A stretch of 64,000 nucleotides of DNA from Phytophthora colocasiae (Eukaryota; Oomycota; Peronosporomycetes; Peronosporales; Peronosporaceae), in NCBI GenBank assembly GCA_018806915.1, contig JAGKQI010000034.1:62001-126000 (forward strand), written 5' to 3'. Under the pieces are notes generated by a model. It had not been told where the DNA came from and ran no database searches. It saw only the letters and a list, made by a program, of their open reading frames with translations. Shown here piece after piece: positions 39,302 through 51,042 of this stretch (position 1 is its first letter; each line of letters starts with the position of its first letter). The translations under genes and the position numbers were made by a program.

Positions 39302-40410
39302 ATGGCGACTTGTCTGTGGCATCGTAGGAAATACAAAAGATATACAGTGGACATCGACAATAACATGTCGGTGAGCTATTTCAAGGACGAAATTCATCAG
39401 AGGCGAAGGATGTCAACCTTAGTGAGAGCACGACGAAACTGAGTATGAGATGTATTCTCTCAACGCTTCGCTCAAAATACGAGATCTACCATTCTACGAC
39501 GTTATTCACATGGTGGGTCTTCCGGTTCGTGGTTCACCGTCAATTTAGCCTTGTCAACTCGTGCATCTACACCATGTTTTATGGTGGAGGGGTTAATCTG
39601 GAAGATCCTGAATTCAATCTCGAAACACTTTTACTACTGAAATTATCCTTCGACTGAAATAAACGCGTGTCTTACTAGTGACAAGTCCACCGATGACAGG
39701 GAGAACTTCAACGGCGTTGTTAATATGTCAATCGCTGGTGAATAATAAGAGAACTTTCGGAGCCTGTTTTTCGTGCGGACAGGTCATGGACGATCAAAAG
39801 AAGATTGCAGCTTTTATGCCATACAAATTCGAGACGTTTGAAGAAATGTTCAAACTGTAGTGTGGAGTTGACTAAGGGTACGCCCCAGTGATGAAACTCA
39901 GATGTACAACGGAAACTCTCCACGACGCCACTGTGTTTGAACGTCTGTCAAGTCTGTTGTCAATAATAATCCGACCTCCAACGTCCGGATCTTGATGTTT
40001 GCCAAGTTTGACACTCAAATTGATCAAAACATAATTTTGAAGAGTGGAAAGTAAAACTTCAACTGTGATAAAGTCTGTGAGTATGTCTCGAAGTGGTTTA
40101 TAGGCTTTTCGTGCTTTGAAGGAGCGTTACCTGGTCTGGAGGCATTCTATGACAAACTGACTGGTGGACATGTTGGTGTCACTGCAAGCACAGTCAAAGA
40201 AATGAATGAAAGTACGATGGTTTCCTGCATCATAACGTGAGGTTAGCATTTGCTCTGGGTGTGTTGAATACTCTTTTCTCGAGCGAAATGGATCGACTAG
40301 AACGCTTGGTGCATGGTGAGCGTCCTGACGAGATTAAAATCGTGGTTTACCAAAACGAAACTCATTTCACCGGGTATAATTCTACTAAGTATATGCATCT
40401 GAATACATAG
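39302..40410 (+). pseudogene. CRN pseudogene related to the CRN at 30686-32077
   Basis: DNA similarity to the intact CRN is visible from the start (GGCATCGT after the ATG region) through GGAGGGGTTAATCTGGAAGATCC-like blocks and the P-loop part (MTGRTSTALLICQSLVN at about 39693-39743). A region matching CEYVSKWFKGFSCFEGALP follows near 40080. Many stops and indels split it into frames of at most 70 codons. It keeps the same gene order of domains, so it is a decayed duplicate. Confidence 0.75.
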
Positions 40411-40741
40411 TTATCTCTATGAATCTGTCTACGACGATGGTTGACATCTAAGAGACCATAAAGTTTACGCGCGAATTTTGGTTCCCGAGCTATAAGCACA
40501 AGTTGTAGCATTCAGATCTTGGGCTGTGTTCGATAAAGCTAATCGGATTGGCAAGCATAATTCTGGGGTTCGTGCTCTCCTCAACGCCATATACACGATC
40601 AATAACAGCAGAAAGTTGGAGTAAACCAATGAACCAAACAAAAAAAGAAGAGAGAGTAAGTTTGCAGTATCAACCAAAGAACTCCTCGTCATTCTCGAAT
40701 CTTCTTCCTTCACGAAACCTCGTTCAGAACAACTCACACTC

Positions 40742-41236
40742 ATGCGCTTTACCGTTTTCCTTGCCTTTTTAGTGGCCACGTTCGTGGCTTGCACCTCTAA
40801 TTTTGCTCAGGCCTCGACTCTGGCTCAGGACTACACCGGGGGAAATGTGGACCGTCGTCTCCGTGCTGGTGCTGCCCCTGTGAACAAGGATAATGTCGCT
40901 AAGATTGCCGGTGGTTTCCTTACGAAGATTAAGGAGGGGTCGAAGCTGACAAAAGCTGAGCAAATGATCAAGAACGCTAACGGTGACGAGGCTGCTGTCA
41001 AGAAGGCCATCTTGATGGCTTCCACCGCCAAGGAGAGCGCCAAGATGAGCGACGAATCGATCGCTAAGCTGTCTGCGATGATCTCGACGGCAGTGGTCAA
41101 GGACCCCAAGTCGTGGCCTCGCCTGAAAAAGTTCGTTAAGGTCACACTGGGTGCTGGTGTTGGTGGTTTGGCGCTGTATGGTGCTTACAAGCTGCTGTTC
41201 TTCAGGTCCCATCACTACGACTACCGGTTCTGCTGA
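40742..41236 (+). CDS. RXLR-type secreted effector candidate
   Basis: The 164-residue protein has a signal peptide (about residues 1-24, MRFTVFLAFLVATFVACTSN) and an RXLR motif (RRLR, residues 38-41) at the typical distance. There is no clear EER motif. An Ala/Lys-rich alpha-helical effector region follows, then a late hydrophobic stretch (about 131-151, LGAGVGGLALYGAYKLLFF) and a basic/aromatic end. The hydrophobic stretch could anchor it in a host membrane; that is inference. Family placement rests on leader plus RXLR only. A decayed relative lies at about 52321-52690. Confidence 0.8.
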   Translation: MRFTVFLAFLVATFVACTSNFAQASTLAQDYTGGNVDRRLRAGAAPVNKDNVAKIAGGFLTKIKEGSKLTKAEQMIKNANGDEAAVKKAILMASTAKESAKMSDESIAKLSAMISTAVVKDPKSWPRLKKFVKVTLGAGVGGLALYGAYKLLFFRSHHYDYRFC

Positions 41237-41458
41237 TATGGTTGCTGCGTCTGCGTCTGGGTCTGCATAGACCACCTAAAGCTCCCATTCGAACTGTTGG
41301 GGAAGGTTGAGACCGTAGTTTAGAATGACTTGTAGGCTTTTGCTCCCGTTTTGAATTAGCACAATGTTTGTTGAAAAATTATGAGTCCTTCCTCGCATGT
41401 GTAGGAGTCAGACAATGCACAACAAATTTCGTAACGAAAAAACACTGACACTGTCGTT
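41237..41458. other. Spacer before the copia element
   Basis: This is the 3' flank of the RXLR gene, up to the GTGAA target duplication of the copia element. Nothing else was recognised. Confidence 0.5.
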
Positions 41459-41493
41459 GTGAATAACGGAGTAAGCACTGGGAGATGTCTTAA

Positions 41494-44400
41494 CACACTG
41501 TCACCGAACGGTACTCTCCTCAAACGCGTTAAGAATGTCGTAAGATAAGACGTAGCAAGTCACTTGATATTTGTAAGTGACAAGAGGTAGACATGGGGTT
41601 AGGTGTATTAATTGTTAACAGGTTTTCAAAACAATGACGTAAAAAATACGGCATTGTGCTGAAGCAATCACCACTCAATGTCGTAACAGACCCCACTTGC
41701 AGACAACATATGGCTAAGGAGGAGCGCTGACCAGCAACTCATTTCAGAAAATACACGAAAGAAGGTACGTTGATCAACAAATTGTGCATTCAACTCCACG
41801 AAAGCACCACTCATCAAATTAAACGCAGCTGCTCACTCACTACCGCTATCCTTGTCAGCGTCGCCACCATCGCTTCCTTCGTCGCGGCAACGCTGTAGTT
41901 CCCGTCGTGTCTTCTTACGCTTGCCTGCGTCCTGACCCGGCCGTCGTAGCACGATACGCTTCCCCAAGTGTGCTGGAATGTCCTGCCCAGCGTTGAAATC
42001 GTCGTGCCAGATGTCGTAACAGGTTTTGGCGACGCCCTTGTACTGGCGGCGGAACTTGTTACACAACCAGCACTTAGCGTCGTCGATAGAACAGCGCTCG
42101 TAGTAGTATGTTGTCGCGAAAGACTTCTTCTTGTCTGTGCGCAAGAGGCGCTTTTGAACAATGCTAACGACGACCCAGTCTTCGGCTTGCTGTAGTGCAT
42201 GAGTGAGCCGCACGGGTGCCCGCCGACGCTTCTGACTAGACGGAGGTGGCGTCTCTTCAACGCCGGCAAAATCCTCAGCCTTGAGTTGCAGTAGCTGATT
42301 TTGTAGCACTAAGAACCACTGGGAGCGTCGCATGGCAGTTGTCCCCTTGATCTTGGCCCCTTCCTTGTGTGTAAGATACACATTTACCAGCACCAGATCC
42401 AGGAAGCCTAAGAACAGGCCCTTGTAGTACTTAGAAAATCTTGTGGACATCTGCAGCGAATACGACTGAAGGCGGAGTTGATCATGGACATCAACTCCGC
42501 TCGTCCATTTTTGGTAATTGTTCACGGCGGAAGGGCACGGTACGCGAACGGAACCTCTCTTCTTCAGCTTCCTTTCGATCGATGACTCTGCCATAACGGC
42601 GCCAGTGCATAGGTAATAGACCGGTTTTCGATCCCACCAGACGTAAGCAATCATAGTCGGCACTGCAACAGATCGCGAAAAGGAGAATGATCCATGGGGA
42701 ATGGATGCTGGGCGTGTCTTGCTTCTAGTCTGGAGCTTCTTGTTGTACCCGAGCCGACTCGTCATGATTGTACCGACAACGTAGACATTCATAGCAAGCA
42801 ACTCCACAGCCAGAAGCACCGATGAGTAGTAACGGTCAATTACGACAGTGTGCCAGGCATGCCTAGCGCGAGCGAGTACGACCTTTAAATTCCGCAACAC
42901 AGCCGCAGCGCCGGTCTTATAAACCACTGTGGCGTCAGCACCATCGACAGTGGCCCGCTTGCCAACATAGACTTCAAATCTAGACAGTTACGACATTCGA
43001 TGTTGTCAGACACACTCAACACCGGCAGTTACGACATACAAATCATTCCCATAAAATACCTGTGGCAGTACGACGTCTTGGCGTCACAGAGCATAAATAG
43101 TTTTGAACCATACCGATGAGGCTTGTCGGACATGAACATACGGGTTGTGTTCCTCCTAGATGTCGCCGGCAACACACCCTCATCAAACGAGAAGATGGCG
43201 GGGAGTGTCCATCCAGTCAGAAATCGCTCCTGGATCTTGTCGACGACGGGTCGAAGTTTCCACAGTTTGTCCTGCCCGTGATCGAGTGTGTTATCGACAA
43301 AATGCAGGTCCCGCAAAATGTCATGACACCTGTCACGAGTCATAAATCTTCCGAACAGTCCTGCAGGCACGGCACCATCTTCTACCAAACTCCAATGAGC
43401 AGCAAACTTTCTCTTTTGCGGACAGAGCATTCGTGCAACAAGGAGGCCAACCACATTCAAGATTTCGTGGGTTTCGTAGGCATGCTTTGCCTTCAACCGG
43501 CGTGCAATTTGCTTGACAGACTCAAGGCGACCATCCTTCTGTCGTGCATGAATTGCTGCTGCGCGTTTATCCACTTGCTGGAGTCCGTACCGGTTGGTTT
43601 CAGCAGCAATATTTACCCACATAGCTTGAGCAAAAAGTAGAATACAGTCAGAAGAGGCGAACGCCAGACGTCAAGCAGCTCGGCAACTGGTCGCGCTTCC
43701 TCTGCCCCTAAACCAGGATACGCAGTAACATTTGCCTCGTATTCAGTCGACGTGCCGGTCCATCGCATCTCACGTAGTGTTTTCTCTCGCTGGGATAGCG
43801 CATCAGAGTCCAGAGCACCGCTTCCAATCTGCAGAGATGCAAGAAAAGCTTCATCCATATCCACTGCGTCACTGTCGGACAGCATATCATCGTCGTCGTT
43901 CAGATCATCACCGCCACACTCACTGTCTTCTTCAAACACGCCATCCCCATCGCCATCGCTCGAGCTGTAGTTTTCGTAGTCGCTGTCGGCCTCTCCATCT
44001 ACCAAAACATTTACGTCGGATGTCGCCGGCAACACTGTATGTCTGCGTTGCCGCAGAGTCGGTGCAACAGTATCTTCATGGTCTTCTTCACCTTCACTCT
44101 CTAGTCCGGAGGCTTCGGAAAGAAGATGTAGGCCAGCGGCGGCGCTTTGATGCTCATCGTCGGCTAGAAGTTCACCAGGGGAGAGGCCGAATGCGCCTGT
44201 TACAGCGGTCTGCGAGAGTTCGATGTCTTCGTCGCTGGACGAACCAAACATCTGATCGATTGTACGTTGAGAGAGCTGCACGCTCGTGTTGATCTGCGAA
44301 GCTCTCACTTCTACTTGGGAGCTGTCGAGCTGGTCTTCAACCGTGCCACGCTCGAGCGGCTCTTCATCGAGGTCGTCGGTGATCTGAGTTTGAGAGGCTT

Positions 44401-44899
44401 CGGTCGAGTCTTCGAGTAGTCCGGACTGAAACGCGTAGTCCACAACCGCGTGCTCTCCTACAAATACGCTGCTACGTCCAGGGCTGGCGTAGCTCCACTC
44501 CGTCTGTAGCCCAGTTGGGCGCTTGGACGTCCAGCCTGCCGCCCGAAGTTGCCGCCACAAGTGGCCAAAGTCGATGTCGTGTTCAGGGGGAGCTTGGGCG
44601 GCCGGTTTCTCCCGCCGAGTCTTCCGGATGCGCGCCATCCCGCCAATTGTCGAATGAGTGGATGTGGCAATGATCAGCAAACTGTCGTCCAGACCAAATT
44701 GAACCCCTGCCCCTGGCCCGATTTTGAAATGTCTCCAAAAGACCTCTCGCAGCTTATACGAGCCAGGTGCTGTAAAATGACTTGATTAAAGTATTGAAAA
44801 ATGAGATCTGAGCCATTTCCTATTATTATTTGGACAATGTCGTAACTGACGACATAAAAAAAAGACATGTCGTCAGTGACGACGTTCGGAACCAAGGTG
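41494..44899 (-). mobile_element. piggyBac-like transposon inserted at TTAA in the copia LTR
   Basis: The 3.4-kb element is flanked by TTAA (41490-41493 and 44900-44903), the obligatory piggyBac target. Ends are imperfect inverted repeats (CACACTGTCACCGAACG against CACCTTGGTTCCGAACG). The uninterrupted copia LTR at 50137-50306 shows the empty site with a single TTAA (GATGTCTTAATGC), so the insertion point is exact. Copies of GTCGTAACTG occur near the right end and inside the intron of its transposase. Confidence 0.9.
41833..44638 (-). pseudogene. piggyBac-like (DDE_Tnp_1_7) transposase, one frameshift
   Basis: ATG 44638 (MARIRKTRR) opens a basic, then acidic, N-terminal region. Near 43625 the frame shifts by one base just before MWVNIAAETNRYGLQ, the start of the conserved piggyBac domain. 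The first catalytic Asp is in SFDEGVLPATSRRN. A GT-AG intron (42980-43059, 80 bp) follows YCHR and rejoins FEVYVGKRATVDGA in phase. The other catalytic Asp are in VVIDRYYSSV and SGVDVHDQL. A C-terminal Cys region (CWLCNKFRRQYKGVAKTCYDIWH) fits the family's zinc ribbon. Apart from the frameshift the enzyme seems complete, so decay is recent or the exon boundary is misjudged. Confidence 0.82.
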
Positions 44900-44903
44900 T
44901 TAA

Positions 44904-45043
44904 TGCAAAGACGTCAACTTGTTAGATAGAAGGTAAATCTGAGACTGACATACAACTAAGTGCCGCGGGACGCGGACTGTCTACCATCACTCTTGCAACG
45001 GCAACTTCAACTTCTGTAGCAAAAGTGGGTACACTTTCCAACA
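44904..45043 (-). repeat. Main part of the copia 3' LTR
   Basis: These 140 bp continue the LTR begun at 41464-41493 beyond the piggyBac insertion. They match 50167-50306 almost base for base. Confidence 0.92.
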
Positions 45044-45057
45044 CGCCCCCTCCGAAG

Positions 45058-48000
45058 TCACTTCTTCGGCAAAGGCTCCTTGGATTGACCTAGCAGAGCA
45101 CAAAGTTTCTCGTGTCGCGCTCCTGCCAGGGGCTTCGTAAAAATGTCGGACGGGTTGTCGTCCGTGTGAACTTTCCACAGGTCCACAGTCTTCTTCGTCG
45201 CTTGGTCACGCACGTAGTGCCATCGAAGCTCGATGTGTCGAGTACGTCTACTATACGTAGGATTAGTCGCCATCACGAAGGCCGCCTGGTTGTCAATCCC
45301 AAGCGTAAAGCTCACCGCTAGTTCCGGGAACACTTCAATTAGGATGTTTCGTAGACTTTGGCCCTCCATGCATGCTTCGCACGCCGCAACGTACTCGGCC
45401 TCAGCGGTAGACTGAGCAACAATCGTCTGGCGCCTTGATGCCCATGATACGGCACCGCCGGCCAGATTCACGACGTAGCCCGAAATACTCTTTCTTGTGT
45501 CGGGGTCGTTGCCCCAGTCCGAGTCGCAGTATCCGTCCAGGTACAAGTCCTTCTTGTCTTCCTCATCCTTGCTGGTGGAGTACACAATGCCTTGACTCTT
45601 TGTTCCAACAAGATACCGCAACAATCGTTTAGCTGCACCAATGTGCTGCTGTGTCGGTGCTTGTACGTATCGACTCAACTGGCCGACCACGTACGCAATG
45701 TCTGGTCTACGGCATGTAGCTAAGTACATCAGAGAACCAATGCATTCTCGGTAAGGAAAGTCTCTGCCAAACGCTGGTTTCTGCTTACGACGATCACTTT
45801 CATCATCAGTATCCTTCGAAGAAACCGAGTGTTGGTTTCCATCGGAATCCTGCTCGCGTGAGCATCTTCAAAATTGAATCTTTCCAAAACCTCCGTGCAA
45901 TACTGTGTTTGATGAATCTTCATCGAGGTGGTGTTCTGCTCCATTTCAACGCCCAAGTACTTATTCAGCAATCCCTGGTCCTTGAGTCCGTAGTCGTTGT
46001 CGAGCTTGGTAAACAACTTGACCTTAAACGCTTCGTCCTTTGTAGCGCAAAGAATGTCGTCTACGTAGATCAGGACTAGCACAAACTGGCCATCGTGTTT
46101 GTAGACATACAGGCAAGGCTCTGTGCTGTTGCGCTCGAAACCATAGTCTTTCAACCAACCGTCAAACTCGGAATTCCACTCCCTACCAGATTGCCTCAGA
46201 CCATACAGAGCCTTGTTCACCGAGTAAATGTGTCCCTCTAGCTAACAGGGATAACCTTCCAGCCCGTCCAGATACTGCTTTATCGATAAGGCAGCGTTCA
46301 GGTAAGCGGTATTCACGTCTCCTTGGTAGATCACTAGTCCAAGCCACACACACATCGCGACAAATAGTCTGAACGTGGCCATCCTCGCCACCGGTGAGAA
46401 CGTTTCTTGGTAATCAATACCGCGTCGCTGCTTATCTCCACGAGCAACAATGCGAGTCTTAAACGGAGTCACATAGCCAAGGTGATCCACTTTCAAAGCA
46501 AAGATCCACATCGTCTTAATTGTCTGTTGAGTCGCTGGCATATCTGATCTTGGTATCATACTCAGCACTTCTTTGTCCTTTAGAGCTTGAATCTCTTGAT
46601 CCATAGCCTCTTTCCACTCCTTGGCATACTTCGATCTCATTGCCTCTCTGTATGTCCTTCGGATTTTCACCTCACAAGCACGAATACCACCAGATCCTCG
46701 GCGGTTAGCATGCAGGGCCTTGAAACCCGAGCTCACTTCATAGTCCTCAAAGCGCTTTGGTGGTCGTCTTTCATGTTCTTCGCGGAGACCTGGTCTGCGT
46801 GAAGTGTTCTCTGATTTGAATCGCTTCACGTCGACCTTAGTACGCTTCCTGTCTTGTGTGCGTCGAACTTCAACCTCTCGAGGTCGTCTGTGACCGATGA
46901 TGTGGTTTGTTGGTAGTGCAAGCTCTTGGCAGCCAATCGGGACTAATGCGTGTTCTCCACTATCAGCACCATCTTCATATTCATCACTTGGAACTAACGC
47001 CTGGTCATCACCCCAGTCAATGGCTTCAGCTTCATCACTTGGATCAAACAAATCATCATAATTCCCCTCAACACTACTTGCTTCTTCTTCAGCTATTTGT
47101 GTGAGGTTCGACACATGACTGGCAGATCTAGCCAATTCTTCATCATCAGTGTCTTCATCAAGGTCACTATTGTCTCTTTCAATGTCTTCATCGACGCCCT
47201 GGTCTTCAAAACCATCAACACTTTCTGCGTCGACACTTCCAGCGTCTCTATCCAGAGTTTGGTCATTAACGCACCCAACAGCAACACTTCCAGCACTTTC
47301 GCCCTCCTGCGTCTCGGACGCATCTTCATAATCGGGCAGCTCAGTGTTCTGTAGCATCTCTTCCCACAAAGCCTGGTTTTCACTCGTCAAACTGTATGAG
47401 CTACTTGGAACTTTGTCACCACACGAGCCACAATCTCCTTCACCTAGTTTGTCCCACACAGTGCCGTTCTCAAGTGGTTGATCTTCGTCGTTTACTCCTT
47501 CACTGTTCGCGCTCTCCATGACAATGTCACTCATACTGTGTTCAGATTCGCCATCACACTCAGCCAACTGCGAGTCATTATCTTCTTCATCACCTGGCAG
47601 GTCATCAAATTCACCGTCCTCAAAGAACTCTTGGAATGTCCGTAGCCACTTGTCGACCTTGACCTTGAACCCGCTCTCGTAGCGGTCCTTATATTTGATG
47701 CTCTCATTCACCTTGACATCAGAGACGAATCCAGTCTTGTGTTCCGTCGGGAAATACACGTTGCAGCCAACCACGTCCTCTCGGTAGCCTAGCAGAAAGC
47801 CAACTCGACAGTTCATACTGAGTTTCTTTCGCTTTGATTTTGGTGTGTGGCAGTATGCAAGTGAACCGAAAGCTCGAATATGGTGAATATCGTAGGGCGT
47901 CCGTCCAGCCCCCTTACAGAATACTCGATTCTTAACGTAGACTGCGTTCTCCAGTGCATGGATCCAAAACGATTTCGGCAAACCTGCCTGGTGCATCATC

Positions 48001-50069
48001 GTCTTGATCATTCCAACGATAGTTTGATGTGTGCGTTCCACGAGGTTCAACTGTGACGCATTTGGTCCGACTTTGGTATGCACGATGCCTTTCTTGCGGT
48101 ACCATCGCTCAATCGTGCCGTTGCAGAACTCCTGCCCTTTGTCGGTAAGCACTTGTCTGACTGGTTCAACTTCCAGCTCATCGTCGATATTCCACTGACG
48201 CGTTACCACCGTGTCCACGCGTCTTCCATGCTGTCGCTCTGCCCAAGCGATATACTCCATCATGTGCTCATTGACTTCACGCTCACCTTTAGTCTTCAGT
48301 AGGTAAGTCTTCACATAACGCGAGTATCCGTCCATAATTACTAAGACGGCGGTGTACCTCGAACCATTGTTCACGCCAGGAATCAACAAATCTGCGAAGA
48401 CCATGTCATTTACTCTCTCTATAGGTCGATCGAGAGCCTTCCGGAATGTCTTGCGTCGTTGTTTGCCAAAATGGCAATCGGAGCAGGCGATCTTGCCACG
48501 ACGTTTCAACATGATGCCGCGAGCCATGCCTCGGTCCACCATTAAACGTATGTACTCAGGACAAGTGTGTCCTAACCTCTCGTGCCATACATCAATGTCT
48601 TCAACTCCATCAGAAACTGCAAAGTTCGCAAACACCTTGCCTTTGACGTGAGTCTTCTTCTTATCGATGTGTTTGGCCATGATGTTGTGAGTGGTGAAAG
48701 TCCACAGTCTGTTGTCGTACTCTGTGCGAATCACCTCCACAGTATCCTTCGTCATGCCAAATAACCGTGTACTGGAATCCCAACTCATTTCAAAACCTTG
48801 GTCTAACGCCAATCCAGGTGAAAACAAGTTGCATCCAGCCCCAGGAACGTAGAGCACATTCTCCACCAACAAAAACACCATTTGTTCATCAATCAGTGTC
48901 GATAAAATCACTGTACCAAAGCCCTCTGCCTTGGCATCGACACCGTCGGCGAACCCAGAAATGCTTGGGTTCCATTCACTGTCATCCATGCCGTGGAGTG
49001 TAGTGAAATACTCCTTACAGGCGGTAATGTAAAGTGCGTTTGTACCCGTATCAAAATACCACAGACCCGGGTCATAGTCCTTTGCCATCTTGCGCACTAC
49101 TTCACCAATGACCACCTCTCGTTTCTCGACATCTTCAGCGACTTCACTTTCCGCTTGATGTGTTTCATCCTCAGCTGCTGCGACTTTGTCGCCTGATCGT
49201 GCGTATTTCGCTTGAGCCTTTGGTTTCTCTTCGTCTTCCAGTTTCGAACAATCACTTTTGTAGTGACCCATTTCACCACAGTTGAAGCACTTAATCTCGG
49301 TCTTACTGGTCTTCGACTTTGATTCGCTCTTCGAGCTCTGCTTCTTTGGTCCTTGCTGAGATGCGCTCTTTGAGTTCTGACTCTTTTTGCCAGACTTGTT
49401 TCCAAAGGCGTTTCCTTCCCAGTCTTTATTCCTTGCCTCAGCCGTCAAGATTAGCTCTCGAACCAGCTCCGGCGTGTATTTAGCCATGTTTGAACTAAAT
49501 AGTACTTTTCTACGAAGCTCATCGTAACACGTCTGTACTGGCAGGCTTCGCAGCATCTTGTCCACCATCTGCAAGTCATTCACGGGCGCTCCCAGGTCCG
49601 CAAGCTTGTTCTTTATGTCGAACAACTTGTACAGGTGACTGCGTAAGTCGTCCTTTCCGCGCAGATGAGTCTTGTGGAGCTCGCACTGCAGGCGATACAC
49701 CTTCTGCGCAGTCATGGCGGGATTGGTCTTGCCTTCGTAGATGTCGACGAGCTCAGCCCACATCTTCGTACCAGTCTCCTTCATCATGACTTGCTTGGCA
49801 AGCTTCATAGACAGTGATCCCTGGATCAAAATCTTGATCTTGGCTTGCTTTTTCTTGAATTCACCCTTCTTCTTGTCGTCCCAGTTCTCGTCCTTCACCT
49901 CCTTGCCGAGCACTATCTCGTCTAGAAGGCTCTTCTCGAACGCATTCATCATAGCGTGCTTGTAGAACGTCCAATCTTCTCCATTCCAGCGCACAGGAGT
50001 CCCAGAAGATCCAATCTTGAAGGACTTGCGCTTGGACTTGCCGTCGTCTGAGTCGGAGGAAGATGACAT
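45058..50069 (-). pseudogene. Copia gag-pol polyprotein, one stop and one frameshift
   Basis: ATG 50069 opens gag. In order: capsid region, Lys/Ser-rich stretch, zinc knuckle CFNCGEMGHYKSDC, protease (LWYFDTGTNALY), integrase HHCC (HERLGH ... CSDCH) and DDE (VFADLLIPG, LTDKGQEF, NLVERTHQ). A long acidic linker, then RT (PFKTRIVARGDKQRRGIDY, VYVDD-type LIYVDDIL) and RNase H (YCDSDWGND, AEAEYVAACEA) follow. A TAG at 46242-46244 breaks RT in an otherwise open frame. A shift near 45850 moves the C-terminal part, which ends at 45058. With the LTRs about 2% apart, this is a young but dead copy. It lacks the hairpin density seen in the gypsy element. Confidence 0.9.
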
Positions 50070-50136
50070 CGCTACTGCTCTTGATTCTCTTACGATCGTG
50101 TTCTCTTGGACGCAACGTGGTTTGGGCTCATAACCC

Positions 50137-50306
50137 TAACGGAGTGAGCACTGGGAGATGTCTTAATGCAAAGACGTCAACTTGTTAGATAGAAGGTAAA
50201 TCCGAGACTGACATACAACTAAGTGCCGCGGGACGCGGACTTTCTACCATCACTCTTGCAACGGCAACTTCAACTTCTGTAGCAAAAGTGCGTACACTTT
50301 CCAACA
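50137..50306 (-). repeat. 5' LTR of the copia element (empty piggyBac site)
   Basis: This 170-bp LTR is adjacent to the GTGAA duplication at 50307-50311. It contains the single TTAA (50163-50166) that corresponds to the piggyBac target in the other LTR. Confidence 0.92.
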
Positions 50307-50497
50307 GTGAATGGTACGAAACGGTGGCACAAAAGCGACCGCCACCACTAAGCTTAATTCTTACAACAATGAGGCCCAACAGCTTTCGCTAGAGTGCTTA
50401 AAACATCGTATCGAGTCGTGGTTTGCAAAAAAAAAAAGTAACATGGAAGTGGAAATGACTCTGATGTATTATATAAAATCATTCTACTAGAGGTCGT

Positions 50498-50608
50498 TCA
50501 ATTGCATGTATCGCGAGTAATCAAGGGTGCGACGTCACTAGCTGCCGCTATGTCCAGGGTCGCAAGGAAGGCAGCAGCTACGAAGAGGAGAATGTAACTC
50601 AGGCGCAT
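50498..50608 (-). pseudogene. Truncated secreted-effector leader
   Basis: A 36-codon frame from ATG 50608 encodes MRLSYILLFVAAAFLATLDI and ends 16 residues later at TGA 50498-50500. The leader (about 23 residues, cut near AAASD) closely resembles the standard start of Phytophthora RXLR effectors. No RXLR motif or effector body follows in any frame, so it is a relic or a very small secreted peptide. Confidence 0.6.
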
Positions 50609-51042
50609 TGCTCTTGTCTTGGTGAGGAGAAGAGGTTAGAAATTGTGAAAGCAAATTGCAAAGTGAGTTAGAGGACGTTTCTGCTCGCCAGTTAAAGGTG
50701 CAGCGCTGTGTACCTACCACAGACTTTACAGGTATTTTTTCATAAACATTACAGAACAATGATTCTCAATGCTTTGTATTATTACCAATGTGTATGTTAC
50801 CTATCATGCATTTACAGATAGTTCGGATGATTATCATGCAGACAACGACCAACCGACATTGACAAACACGCAGTTGTGGTCTTGTGTTGACGCGGTCTCT
50901 CAGGCGTAGACAAACACCAATAAATGGTAGCTGTGTATTTGCCGCATCATCGCGGCTTCATCAACAAGCACTGGTTGGTGCTGGTGCGTGCTGCACCCCA
51001 AGCGAGGCACTAAGGTAGGAAATTAAGCGTTAGAGTTTTAAT
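50609..51042. other. Intergenic, nothing recognised
   Basis: About 430 bp upstream of the truncated leader and before the tandem repeat. No coding frame or repeat was seen. Confidence 0.4.

Larger units (their letters stand above)
41464..50306 (-). mobile_element. Ty1/copia LTR retrotransposon with nested piggyBac
   Basis: The copia element has 170-bp LTRs and a perfect 5-bp target duplication GTGAA (41459-41463 and 50307-50311). The 3' LTR is in two parts (41464-41493 and 44904-45043) because a piggyBac element sits inside it. Put together it is again 170 bp and differs from the other LTR at about four sites. On minus the LTR starts TGTTGG and ends CCGTTA. PBS-like GGTTATGAGCCC follows the 5' LTR, and a purine tract (GGAGGGGGCG) precedes the 3' LTR. 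Confidence 0.9.

Noticed and set aside
41490..44903. Reading the split copia LTR as two separate solo LTRs
   Set aside because: The parts add up to one 170-bp LTR, interrupted exactly at TTAA, with the copia target duplication outside.
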